From Oscillospiraceae bacterium (GTDB lineage Bacteria; Bacillota; Clostridia; Oscillospirales; Ruminococcaceae): a stretch of DNA of 14,975 bases. The position numbers were made by a program, and so were the translations under genes. Location of the stretch: assembly GCA_020024235.1 (NCBI GenBank), contig JAHHUA010000026.1, positions 1 to 14,975 on the forward strand, given 5' to 3'. The notes under the pieces are model-generated. The model was not told where the DNA came from and did not search any database. It saw only the letters and a list, made by a program, of their open reading frames with translations. Below are positions 1-6,925 of the stretch, one piece after another; within the stretch, counting starts at the first letter, position 1; every line of letters starts with the position of its first letter.

Positions 1-160
1 TCGGAGTTTTCTTAATAAATTCATAATAGGACATACTTGTCCAAAATATGACTTCATTTCGTAGTGCAAAATAGCCTAATGCCACAACATAAATGAAAAA
101 AATCAGTAAAATCCATTTTTTATGGTTATTTACAGTTTTATTGTTCAAGGTTTCTTCCAT
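1..160 (-). CDS. N-terminal fragment of an unrecognised single-pass or multi-pass membrane protein (runs off the left edge)
   Basis: An ATG at 160-158 opens a frame of 53 codons that stays open to the window edge, so only the N-terminus is seen. It is preceded by a good SD, GGAGGG at 174-169, 8 nt before the ATG, which is the main reason to believe it. The peptide starts with a polar, Lys/Asn-rich stretch (residues 1-15), then one hydrophobic helix at about residues 16-33 (core WILLIFFIYVVALGYF). A polar segment follows, with SYYEFIKKTP at about 44-53. A short cytoplasmic N-tail, one membrane helix and then an extracytoplasmic segment is a reasonable topology. The SYYEFI segment soon after the helix faintly recalls the start of the extracytoplasmic domain of FtsH-type proteases (YSxF motif). 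VanZ-like or other small membrane families are equally possible, and I do not assign a function. It probably has its own promoter in the gap after lepA. Confidence 0.7.
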   Translation of the reverse strand, partial: MEETLNNKTVNNHKKWILLIFFIYVVALGYFALRNEVIFWTSMSYYEFIKKTP

Positions 161-186
161 AATATTTTCCCTCCTATAATAATTTT

Positions 187-237
187 AGTTTAATACTATA
201 TTAAATTAAAACTATCATAGTAAACTGTATTTGTCAA
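187..237 (-). promoter_or_regulatory. Probable promoter with overlapping AT-rich dyad upstream of the left-edge gene
   Basis: The 156-nt gap between lepA and the left-edge gene holds a perfect TTGACA (237-232), but no good -10 lies 16-18 nt after it. A second arrangement fits better: TTTACT (224-219), an 18-nt spacer, then TATAGT (200-195). The second -10 sits inside an imperfect inverted repeat, AGTTTTAAT (213-205) against ATTAAACT (194-187), with one unpaired base. That is the layout of a repressor operator, but AT-rich sequence makes such dyads by chance. I see no convincing terminator after lepA in this gap. A CTTGTG/CACAAG pair (242-247 and 288-293) has a long loop and no U-tract. Confidence 0.35.
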
Positions 238-316
238 TGTCCTTGTGGGAAATTCGGATTTTTATACAAACAATCCCTGTACTAAAACACAAGTTCTACA
301 AATTAGCTTGCCTGTT

Positions 317-2128
317 TTAATTTTCATCCAGTTTAAGCACAGCCATGAATGCTTCCTGAGGCACTTCTACACTGCCGAATTGACGCATTCTCTTTTTACC
401 CTCTTTCTGCTTTTCAAGCAGTTTCTTTTTACGGGTAATATCGCCGCCATAGCATTTTGCAAGAACATCTTTTCTCATAGCCTTAACAGTTTCACGGGCA
501 ATGACTTTTCCTCCGATTGCTGCCTGAATGGGAATTTCAAACATTTGGCGTGGAATATTCTCTTTTAATTTTTCAACCATTTTTCTGGCTCTTTCATAAG
601 CTTTATCCGCATGAATAATAAAAGAAAGTGCGTCCACAGGTTCACCGTTAAGGAGAATATCCAATTTAACCAGTTTTGACTGCTGATAGCCGCTTAGTTC
701 ATAGTCAAAAGACGCATAACCCTTGGTGCGGGATTTTAAACAGTCAAAAAAATCATAAACAACTTCGTTAAGTGGAAGAACATAATGCAGTTCCACTCTG
801 TCCGTATCCAAATATTTAGTGTCAATATAAGTTCCCCGTCTGTCCTGACAAAGTTCCATAATATTTCCTATATATTGGGTAGGAGTAAAAATGCTGGCTT
901 TAATTATAGGTTCTTCTGCTTTAAGAATTGTTTGAGGGTCAGGATAATTGGTAGGGTTATCAACTACAATATTTCTGCCGTCGGTGAGCTGAAGTTTATA
1001 TTCAACACTGGGAGCAGTAGTAATAAGGTCAAGATTAAATTCTCTTTCCAGTCTTTCCTGAATAATTTCCATATGAAGAAGTCCTAAAAATCCACAACGG
1101 AAACCAAATCCCAAAGCGATAGATGTTTCAGGTTCATAGCTTAAAGCCGCATCATTTAACTGTAATTTTTCCAAAGCATCTCTTAAATCGGGGTATTTTG
1201 CTCCATCTACAGGATAAACACCTGAAAATACCATGGAGTTTGCCTTTCGATAACCGGGCAAAGGCTTATCGGCAGGATTTTCCGCAGAAGTAACTGTATC
1301 TCCTACTGTGGTATCTCTTACATTTTTAATGCTGGCTGTAATATATCCAACCTGTCCTGCAAAAAGCTCGCTTTTAGGGTTCATGGTAGTAGCACCCATA
1401 GTACCTGTTTCAACAACAGTAAATTCAGCCCCGCTTGCCATCATTTTAATTTTCATTCCCGGCTTTACCACACCGCTCATAACTCTAACATAAACAATTA
1501 CACCACGGTAGCTGTCATAATATGAGTCAAAAATAAGTGCTTTCAAGGGTTCTTCATCATTGCCTTTTGGTGCTGGAATATCTGTTACAATTCTCTCCAA
1601 AACTTCCTCGATATTAATACCGTTTTTAGCAGAAATCCTCGGTGCGTCCAAAGCAGGTATGCCAATAATATCTTCAATTTCATTAGCCACTCTCTCCGGT
1701 TCGGCAGAAGGAAGATCAATTTTATTTAAAACAGGAAGCAGTTCCAAATTATGTTCAACAGCCAAATAAGTATTAGCCAAAGTTTGAGCTTCAATACCCT
1801 GCGATGCGTCAACTATTAAAATTGCCCCTTCACAGGCTGCCAAAGAACGGGAAACCTCATAATTAAAGTCCACATGTCCGGGGGTATCTATAAGATTAAA
1901 ATTATAAACTTTCCCATCATTTGCGGTATATTCCAGTGAAACTGCTCTGGCTTTAATGGTTATTCCTCTTTCTTTTTCAATATCCATATTGTCCAAAATC
2001 TGAGATGACATATCTCTTTGGGCAACAGTTCTTGTTTTTTCCAAAATTCTGTCTGCCAAGGTACTTTTCCCGTGGTCAATATGGGCAATTATACAAAAAT
2101 TTCGTATATTTTCGCGTTTATCCGCCAT
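317..2128 (-). CDS. lepA: LepA (elongation factor 4), ribosome-associated translational GTPase
   Basis: This is a 603-aa translational GTPase of the LepA/EF4 family, full length. The G domain has P-loop AHIDHGKST (15-23), switch I GITIKA (55-60), DTPGH (81-85) followed by VDFNYEVSRS, NKID (135-138) and SAK (166-168). EF-G-like domains II, III and V follow. The family-specific C-terminal domain ends with YGGDITRKKKLLEKQKEGKK (560-579) and VPQEAF. The KRMRxFG segment distinguishes LepA from EF-G and BipA. LepA binds ribosomes and affects initiation and elongation under stress; its exact role is debated. The ATG at 2128 has SD AGAGGTGA about 5 nt upstream. It starts 15 nt after the MATE gene, so it is probably the last gene of the same transcript. 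In many Firmicutes lepA instead sits upstream of hemN-hrcA-grpE-dnaK, so this position is less common. Confidence 0.97.
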   Translation of the reverse strand: MADKRENIRNFCIIAHIDHGKSTLADRILEKTRTVAQRDMSSQILDNMDIEKERGITIKARAVSLEYTANDGKVYNFNLIDTPGHVDFNYEVSRSLAACEGAILIVDASQGIEAQTLANTYLAVEHNLELLPVLNKIDLPSAEPERVANEIEDIIGIPALDAPRISAKNGINIEEVLERIVTDIPAPKGNDEEPLKALIFDSYYDSYRGVIVYVRVMSGVVKPGMKIKMMASGAEFTVVETGTMGATTMNPKSELFAGQVGYITASIKNVRDTTVGDTVTSAENPADKPLPGYRKANSMVFSGVYPVDGAKYPDLRDALEKLQLNDAALSYEPETSIALGFGFRCGFLGLLHMEIIQERLEREFNLDLITTAPSVEYKLQLTDGRNIVVDNPTNYPDPQTILKAEEPIIKASIFTPTQYIGNIMELCQDRRGTYIDTKYLDTDRVELHYVLPLNEVVYDFFDCLKSRTKGYASFDYELSGYQQSKLVKLDILLNGEPVDALSFIIHADKAYERARKMVEKLKENIPRQMFEIPIQAAIGGKVIARETVKAMRKDVLAKCYGGDITRKKKLLEKQKEGKKRMRQFGSVEVPQEAFMAVLKLDEN

Positions 2129-2143
2129 GTTTTCACCTCTTAA

Positions 2144-3523
2144 TTATTTTATTTCAGGTTCAGAAGATTTTATTCGTTTCATAAGTTTGGGGAAAGTAGT
2201 AATAAAGCAGATAAATGTAACTGTAGCAGCTGTAATATCTGCAATAGGTTCTGCCAAAAATACACCTGTAACTCCGGTTTTAAATACAGCAGGAATAATA
2301 TATATAAGTGGTATCAGCAATATAATTTTTCTTAAAAGAGCTAAAAATAAAGTAATTTTTGCCTGTCCCAATGAAACCATAGTCTGCTGACAGGCAATCT
2401 GCACACCCATTGCAAATACACCGCACATAAATATTCTCGCTGCCCAAATAGTAACTTCTGTTACTGCCGGGTCATTTGTAAAAATAGAAATAAATATTTT
2501 TGGGAACAATAAAATTGAAATACACATCAATGCAGCATAGGTAAAAGATGATGTTATAAGCAGTTTAAAGGTTTTTCTTACTCTGCCGCTGTTTTTAGCG
2601 CCATAGTTAAAGCTGATAATAGGCTGAGCTCCCTGAGAAAGACCTTGCAGCGGCATCATGCAAACTTGCATAAGACTGCCGATAATCGTCATAGCTCCTA
2701 CATAAACATCTCCGCCCAATTTTTGAAGGCTGGAATTAAGAGCAATATTTACAAGGCTTTCCGTTGATGTCATTACAAATGGAGAAAGTCCCAGTGCAAT
2801 GGCAGGAGAAAGTACTGACCACTGAATTTTAAGATTTTCCTTTTTAATTTTCAGGTTGGTTTTCTTTCCGAAAAGGAAGAAAAGAACCCATACTGCGGAA
2901 ATTGCCTGGGAAATAATTGTTGCAGTAGCCGCTCCCTTAACACCCATTTTAAATCCAAAAATAAATATCGGGTCCAGTATAATGTTAAATCCGGCTCCTA
3001 TACATACTGTCCACATACTGATTTTTGCAAATCCCTGAGCTGTGATAAATGCGTTCATACCCATAGTCAGCTGTACAAAAATTGTACCAATTAAATAAAT
3101 ACTCAAATAATCCATGGAATAAACAATAGTTTCATCACTGGCACCAAACATATAAAGCAGTGGTTTTTTAAATACACTGAACACCACTGAAAGAATTACT
3201 GAAATATAAATAAGTGCCATAAAGCAGTTGCCCAAAATTTTTTCTGCGCCTTCATTATTTTTTTCACCCATTTTTATGGAAGCTCTCGGTGCACCTCCCA
3301 TACCTATAAGGCTTGAAAAAGCTGATATAATCATAATAATCGGAAAAGTAAGCCCTACACCGGTAAGTGCCAAAGCACCGGTGCCCTCCATATGACCTAT
3401 ATACATTCTATCTACAATATTATAAAGAGCATTGATAATCTGGGCTGTAATTGCCGGTGTAGCAAGTTTTACCAAAAGTTTGCCCACCGGTTGTGTGGCT
3501 AATTCCTCTTGAGTAGAGTTCAT
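2144..3523 (-). CDS. MATE-family (MepA-like) multidrug/organic cation efflux transporter
   Basis: This 459-aa polytopic membrane protein has about 12 predicted helices, the usual MATE size, in two homologous halves. Family signatures are NIVDRMYIG (35-43), NIILDPIFIFGFKMGVKGAA (180-199), PLQGLSQGAQPIISFNYGAK (291-310) and AEPIAD (424-429). The QGAQPIxxxNYGA motif and the N-terminal MYIGH are typical of the MepA-like subgroup in Firmicutes. MATE proteins export drugs or metabolites by H+ or Na+ antiport across the cytoplasmic membrane. The substrate cannot be read from sequence. The ATG at 3523-3521 overlaps the ribF stop as ATGA, with SD AAGGAAG about 9 nt upstream inside ribF, so translation is probably coupled to ribF. 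That raises, but does not show, a link to flavins. No frameshift or truncation is seen. Confidence 0.93.
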   Translation of the reverse strand: MNSTQEELATQPVGKLLVKLATPAITAQIINALYNIVDRMYIGHMEGTGALALTGVGLTFPIIMIISAFSSLIGMGGAPRASIKMGEKNNEGAEKILGNCFMALIYISVILSVVFSVFKKPLLYMFGASDETIVYSMDYLSIYLIGTIFVQLTMGMNAFITAQGFAKISMWTVCIGAGFNIILDPIFIFGFKMGVKGAATATIISQAISAVWVLFFLFGKKTNLKIKKENLKIQWSVLSPAIALGLSPFVMTSTESLVNIALNSSLQKLGGDVYVGAMTIIGSLMQVCMMPLQGLSQGAQPIISFNYGAKNSGRVRKTFKLLITSSFTYAALMCISILLFPKIFISIFTNDPAVTEVTIWAARIFMCGVFAMGVQIACQQTMVSLGQAKITLFLALLRKIILLIPLIYIIPAVFKTGVTGVFLAEPIADITAATVTFICFITTFPKLMKRIKSSEPEIK

Positions 3524-4467
3524 TTTACATTCTTCCTTTCATTCTCTAAAATCTCCATAAAAATTTTTCGGGATTTATCCGAATCTTTTCTTATAGCATT
3601 TGATAAATCATCAAGGCTGTCGAATTTCTTTTCCCCTCTCAAAAACTCCACAAACTCTGTTTTAACCGTTTTCCCGTATATTTCTTCATTAAAATCACAG
3701 ATATAAGTTTCTGCCAATACTTCATCACTGCCCACTGTAGGCTTAACACCCACATTAACCGCACCTGCATATTTTTTTCCGTCAGAAGTTGTTATTATTG
3801 CCGCATAAACCCCGAATTTCGGAACAGTGTGGCAGTTGGGTATTCTTTGATTTATAGTGGGAAAACCTATTGTTCTTCCAAGCTGTTTTCCGTGTATAAC
3901 CTCAGATTCTATAGAATAATAACGCCCTAACATATCGGTAGCTTTCTTCATATCCCCTATGGAAATTGCCTGCCTTATGGCAGTGGAACTTATAATTTCA
4001 CCTTTGTAAAGTACAGGGTCGATAATATCCAAAGTAATTTTGTGTTTTTCACATATTGACTTTAAAAAGTTAATATCACCCTGGGCATTTTTTCCGAAAC
4101 GAAAGTCTTTGCCACAACAAATAACTTTTGCATAAAATTTTTCAATAAGTATCCCTTGGGCAAATTCTTCAGGAGAAAGGCTCATAAAGGAGGAAAAATC
4201 AGGGCAAAAAATCTCTTTTATCCCGATTTCTTCCATACATTTAAATTTTTCTTCCTCTGTTTGTACTGCAAGGCTTTTTTTCTTTTTTTCGGGACAAAAA
4301 TTTTTATCCATAATAAAGGTAAAAGCACAGGGCAAAAGGTTGTCCCTATTTAAAACAGCTTTTTCCAAAACTGCTTTATGCCCAAGGTGAACCCCGTCAA
4401 AAAAACCCAATGCCACAGCTCTGCCTTCGGGAGTTATTTCCTCATTTAAATCATATACTACATTCAA
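3520..4467 (-). CDS. ribF: Bifunctional riboflavin kinase / FAD synthetase RibF
   Basis: This 315-aa cytoplasmic enzyme phosphorylates riboflavin to FMN and then adenylylates FMN to FAD. The N-terminal nucleotidyltransferase module shows GFFDGVHLGH (21-30, HxGH type), CGKDFRFGKNAQGD (118-131) and ISSTAIR (159-165). The C-terminal kinase module shows GRTIGFPTIN (197-206, with the PTxN metal/ATP motif), NVGVKPT (238-244), ETYICDFNEEIYGK (253-266, E253 the probable catalytic base) and EFLRGEKKFDSLDDL (274-288). The length is normal. The start is a TTG (4467-4465), because no ATG or GTG lies upstream of the first essential motif and a GGAGGG SD sits 8 nt before it. Only 4 nt separate it from the truB stop, and its own end overlaps the MATE gene by 4 nt. 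The rpsO gene that often follows ribF in Firmicutes is absent here. Confidence 0.96.
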   Translation of the reverse strand: MNVVYDLNEEITPEGRAVALGFFDGVHLGHKAVLEKAVLNRDNLLPCAFTFIMDKNFCPEKKKKSLAVQTEEEKFKCMEEIGIKEIFCPDFSSFMSLSPEEFAQGILIEKFYAKVICCGKDFRFGKNAQGDINFLKSICEKHKITLDIIDPVLYKGEIISSTAIRQAISIGDMKKATDMLGRYYSIESEVIHGKQLGRTIGFPTINQRIPNCHTVPKFGVYAAIITTSDGKKYAGAVNVGVKPTVGSDEVLAETYICDFNEEIYGKTVKTEFVEFLRGEKKFDSLDDLSNAIRKDSDKSRKIFMEILENERKNVK

Positions 4468-4481
4468 AAGGCTAACCCTCC
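4465..4481 (-). promoter_or_regulatory. Ribosome binding site that fixes the TTG start of ribF
   Basis: GGAGGG (4481-4476) overlaps the last codons of truB, 8 nt before TTG (4467-4465). The first in-frame ATG is at codon 53, beyond the HxGH motif, so the TTG is required. An out-of-frame ATG (4463-4461) runs straight into a TAG and is not a start. Confidence 0.8.
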
Positions 4482-5374
4482 AAAATCATAAACTGCTTTT
4501 TACTTACGAGAAAACCTCTTTCATTTACATAAGATATCCCCATAAATTGATTTTTGTGATTATATACTGCAATATCTCCGACAGAAGAATTTACACCGAA
4601 TCTTTTTGCAGTCATTTTCACACCGTTTAAATAATGGCGGGAATCTTTTTCCTCCAATGTAAGACTGGGAAGGTGAGCAAACACTCTCCCAACAGGGATA
4701 AGTCTTTCATGAAGTTTTCCTTCTCCCGTAAGTTTTTGAGCCTCATCCAAGGTTATGCAGTCAGCTATTTCAAATCCCCCGGCCATTGTTCTGCGAAGCT
4801 TGCTCAATGCAGCACCACAGCCAAGTTTTTCACCTATGTCATGACAGAGTGTTCTTATATAACTTCCCTTTGAGCAACACACATCAATGGTAAATTCATC
4901 TTTTTCCACCGATAAAATATCAATGGAGTGAATAATTATTTCTCTGGTTTCTCTTTCCACTTCAATTCCCTGTCTTGCCAGGTCATAAAGTCTTTTGCCA
5001 TCAACCTGTACAGCAGAATACATGGGAGGAAGCTGATTTTGTTTTCCCACAAAGCTGTTTATAACTTCAATAATCTCATTTTTTGACGGCCGTTTGTCGC
5101 TTTCCGTCAATATTTTTCCCATAATGTCCTGGGTATCGGTGGTAATTCCCAATTTAGCCACAGCTCTGTACTTTTTATCCTGCACAGGCAGTATATCCAC
5201 AGCTTTTACGGCTCTGCCGAAAAACAATGGCAATACTCCCGTAGCCATAGGGTCCAGTGTTCCGCTGTGTCCGACTTTTTTGGTTTTTGCCATGCCTCTG
5301 AGTCTGGCAACAACATCAAAGGAAGTGTAATCTTCAGGTTTATCTATTAAAATTATTCCTTCAAATTTTTCCAT
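4472..5374 (-). CDS. truB: tRNA pseudouridine(55) synthase TruB
   Basis: This 300-aa enzyme isomerises U55 in the T-loop of tRNAs to pseudouridine and also acts as a tRNA folding chaperone. The N-terminus GIILIDKPEDYTSFDVV (6-22) leads to the catalytic motif GHSGTLDPMATGVL (35-48), with nucleophile D41. Further family motifs are YRAVAKLGITTDTQD (69-83), PPMYSAVQVDGKRLYDLAR (116-134) and CSKGSYIRTLCHDIGEKLG (167-185). A C-terminal PUA-type domain covers about 225-300. The SD is near-ideal, AGGAGGTGA about 4 nt before the ATG. The gene sits 24 nt after nrnA and 4 nt before ribF, the standard Firmicute arrangement. Length and motifs are complete. Confidence 0.97.
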   Translation of the reverse strand: MEKFEGIILIDKPEDYTSFDVVARLRGMAKTKKVGHSGTLDPMATGVLPLFFGRAVKAVDILPVQDKKYRAVAKLGITTDTQDIMGKILTESDKRPSKNEIIEVINSFVGKQNQLPPMYSAVQVDGKRLYDLARQGIEVERETREIIIHSIDILSVEKDEFTIDVCCSKGSYIRTLCHDIGEKLGCGAALSKLRRTMAGGFEIADCITLDEAQKLTGEGKLHERLIPVGRVFAHLPSLTLEEKDSRHYLNGVKMTAKRFGVNSSVGDIAVYNHKNQFMGISYVNERGFLVSKKQFMILEG

Positions 5375-5398
5375 GGTTTCACCTCCTATTGTTTTGCC

Positions 5399-6382
5399 TT
5401 ATTTTTTAAAATTACTGTTTTCTTTAAGAGAAACCCCTGCAATTTCATCTATAGTTTTCATTATAGTATCCACAGCGTTTTCATAACTGCCCGCTATAAA
5501 GCAGCCTGCCGCACGGATATGTCCTCCGCCACCCAATTCTTTGCAAATTTTTGATACATCGGCATATTGGTTTGAACGCATGGAAATTTTAAATCCGCCC
5601 TCTTTTTCTTTCAGTGTAACTCCTATTTCCACCCCTTCTATAGTGGCAGGAATGGAAGCCACCCCTTCCAAATCCTCATCGGAAACTCCGCTTTCTTCCA
5701 TATCCTTTTGGAATACAGCCGCCAAAGCACAGGTATTATCAAAATAAAATTTAAGATTATTTAACACTTTTGTTTCCAAAGCTAATTTTTCTTTTGATTT
5801 TGTATTAAACAAAATTTTATTGATTTTTGCACTTTCTGCACCAAGTTCCATAAGTCTGGCTGCTGCAATATGGGTATATGGCTTTACACTGTCAAATTTA
5901 AAGCCGCCTGTATCGGTACAAATGCCTGTAAACAATGCGTTAGCGGAATTAATATCCAATTTTACCCCTAATTTTTCGGAAATGGTATAAATAATTTCCG
6001 CTGTAGCAGGTGAATCAGCATCCACATATATGTTTTGAGCAAAATCCTTGTGAGTGCGGTGATGGTCGATTGCCAATACCACTTTATCTGCATATTGCTG
6101 CAATTTTTCTCCCAAAAGACCTGTATCTGCCACATCTGTGGAAATTATATTTTCAATTTCAAATTCCTCCATAGGGAATTTTTCTGTAAAATAACTGTAT
6201 TTTTTTGGAATATCATCGCTGCATATAACCCTTGCTTTTTTGCCCATAAGTTTAAATATTCCCATAAGTCCGTAAGCTGAACCCAATGTATCTCCATCGG
6301 GAGTTTTATGTGTCAAAATCAAAACATTGTCAAGGGTTTTTAATATTTCACAGCATTTATCCAAAGATATATATTCACTCAT
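5399..6382 (-). CDS. nrnA: Bifunctional oligoribonuclease / pAp phosphatase (DHH-DHHA1) NrnA
   Basis: This DHH-family phosphoesterase degrades 2-5 nt RNA fragments and, in known homologues, dephosphorylates 3'-phosphoadenosine 5'-phosphate. With the chosen start it has 327 aa. Motifs: THKTPDGDTLGS (24-35; H25, D29, D31 metal ligands), STDVADT (81-87, D83), the signature DHH (106-108), GICTDTGGFKF (153-163, D157), and the DHHA1 substrate loop GGGGHIRAAG (284-293). The frame is open 13 codons further upstream (to 6421), but that would overlap rbfA by 26 nt and lacks an SD. The ATG at 6382 has AGAGGT 6 nt upstream and lies 13 nt after the rbfA stop. nrnA between rbfA and truB is the usual Firmicute order. 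Confidence 0.94.
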   Translation of the reverse strand: MSEYISLDKCCEILKTLDNVLILTHKTPDGDTLGSAYGLMGIFKLMGKKARVICSDDIPKKYSYFTEKFPMEEFEIENIISTDVADTGLLGEKLQQYADKVVLAIDHHRTHKDFAQNIYVDADSPATAEIIYTISEKLGVKLDINSANALFTGICTDTGGFKFDSVKPYTHIAAARLMELGAESAKINKILFNTKSKEKLALETKVLNNLKFYFDNTCALAAVFQKDMEESGVSDEDLEGVASIPATIEGVEIGVTLKEKEGGFKISMRSNQYADVSKICKELGGGGHIRAAGCFIAGSYENAVDTIMKTIDEIAGVSLKENSNFKK

Positions 6383-6395
6383 AACTCTACCTCTG

Positions 6396-6734
6396 TTAAA
6401 GCAGCTTTTTAAGCTTTTCATTTATAATTGCACTGTGTTCAATAGAATCATCTGCAATAAATTTGAATTGAGGTGTTTTTCTCATATCCAATCTTTGGCC
6501 GATTTCATGTTTTACAAAACCTGCGGCATTATTAAGTCCCACAACAGAATTTTTTGCAGCTTCCATTCCGTCCATAGAGCTTATATAAACCTTGCACCAG
6601 GACAAATCCCGGCTAAGTTCCACTCTGACTATGCTCAAAAGTCCTGTTATTCTGGGGTCCTTTAAACCACGCATTATATCCGTAAGTTCTCTTTTTACAT
6701 CTTCGGCGAGTCTGTCCTGTCTAAATGATGCCAT
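6396..6734 (-). CDS. rbfA: 30S ribosome-binding factor RbfA
   Basis: This 112-aa KH-fold protein assists late maturation of the 30S subunit, acting on the 16S rRNA 5' end. It opens with ASFRQDRLAEDVKREL and shows the family hallmarks LKDPRITGLLSI (about 24-35), ELSRDLSWCKVYIS (39-52) and RLDMRKTPQFKFIADDS (81-97). The size matches the family. The frame can be extended to a GTG at 6752, but the extra codons (GREEN) are simply the SD, GGGAGGA, read as protein. The ATG at 6734 lies 5 nt after GGAGG and is clearly the start. It works in the same ribosome-assembly process as RimP and IF2, encoded upstream, but is separated from infB by an unusually long 191-nt gap. Confidence 0.95.
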   Translation of the reverse strand: MASFRQDRLAEDVKRELTDIMRGLKDPRITGLLSIVRVELSRDLSWCKVYISSMDGMEAAKNSVVGLNNAAGFVKHEIGQRLDMRKTPQFKFIADDSIEHSAIINEKLKKLL

Positions 6735-6824
6735 ATTTTCCTCCCTGCCCACAAAAAGGGCTGTAACTTCACATTTTTACACAATTTTCTGTCGCCCAAA
6801 GTAATTATGCAAATTTAAGTTTAT

Positions 6825-6890
6825 AGGGGAAATTTTAATTATTTTAACAAATATCAAATTCCCCTTAACCTCTTATACTATAATTAGTAT
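6825..6890 (-). repeat. Two inverted repeats in the infB-rbfA intergenic gap
   Basis: The 191-nt gap (6735-6925) holds two dyads. The larger pairs AGGGGAAATTT (6825-6835) with AAATTCCCCT (6856-6865), with one bulged base and a 20-nt AT-rich loop. The smaller is a perfect 6-bp stem with a 4-nt loop, ATACTA-TAAT-TAGTAT (6875-6890). On the transcribed strand neither is followed by a U-tract, so I do not call a terminator. They could be RNA processing sites, mRNA 3'-end stabilisers for infB, or an operator. No convincing promoter was found in the gap. A 4-bp GCCC/GGGC hairpin (6747-6761) directly abuts the rbfA SD. Confidence 0.5.
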
Positions 6891-6925
6891 CTGCAAATAA
6901 AAGAGTTAAATTCATTTTAATGGGA

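Noticed and set aside
242..293. CTTGTG/CACAAG inverted repeat after lepA as a terminator
   Set aside because: Only 6 bp pair around a 40-nt loop and no U-run follows, so it does not look like an intrinsic terminator.
6825..6865. Inverted repeat as an intrinsic terminator after infB
   Set aside because: The stem is interrupted, the loop is 20 nt, and no U-tract follows on either strand.
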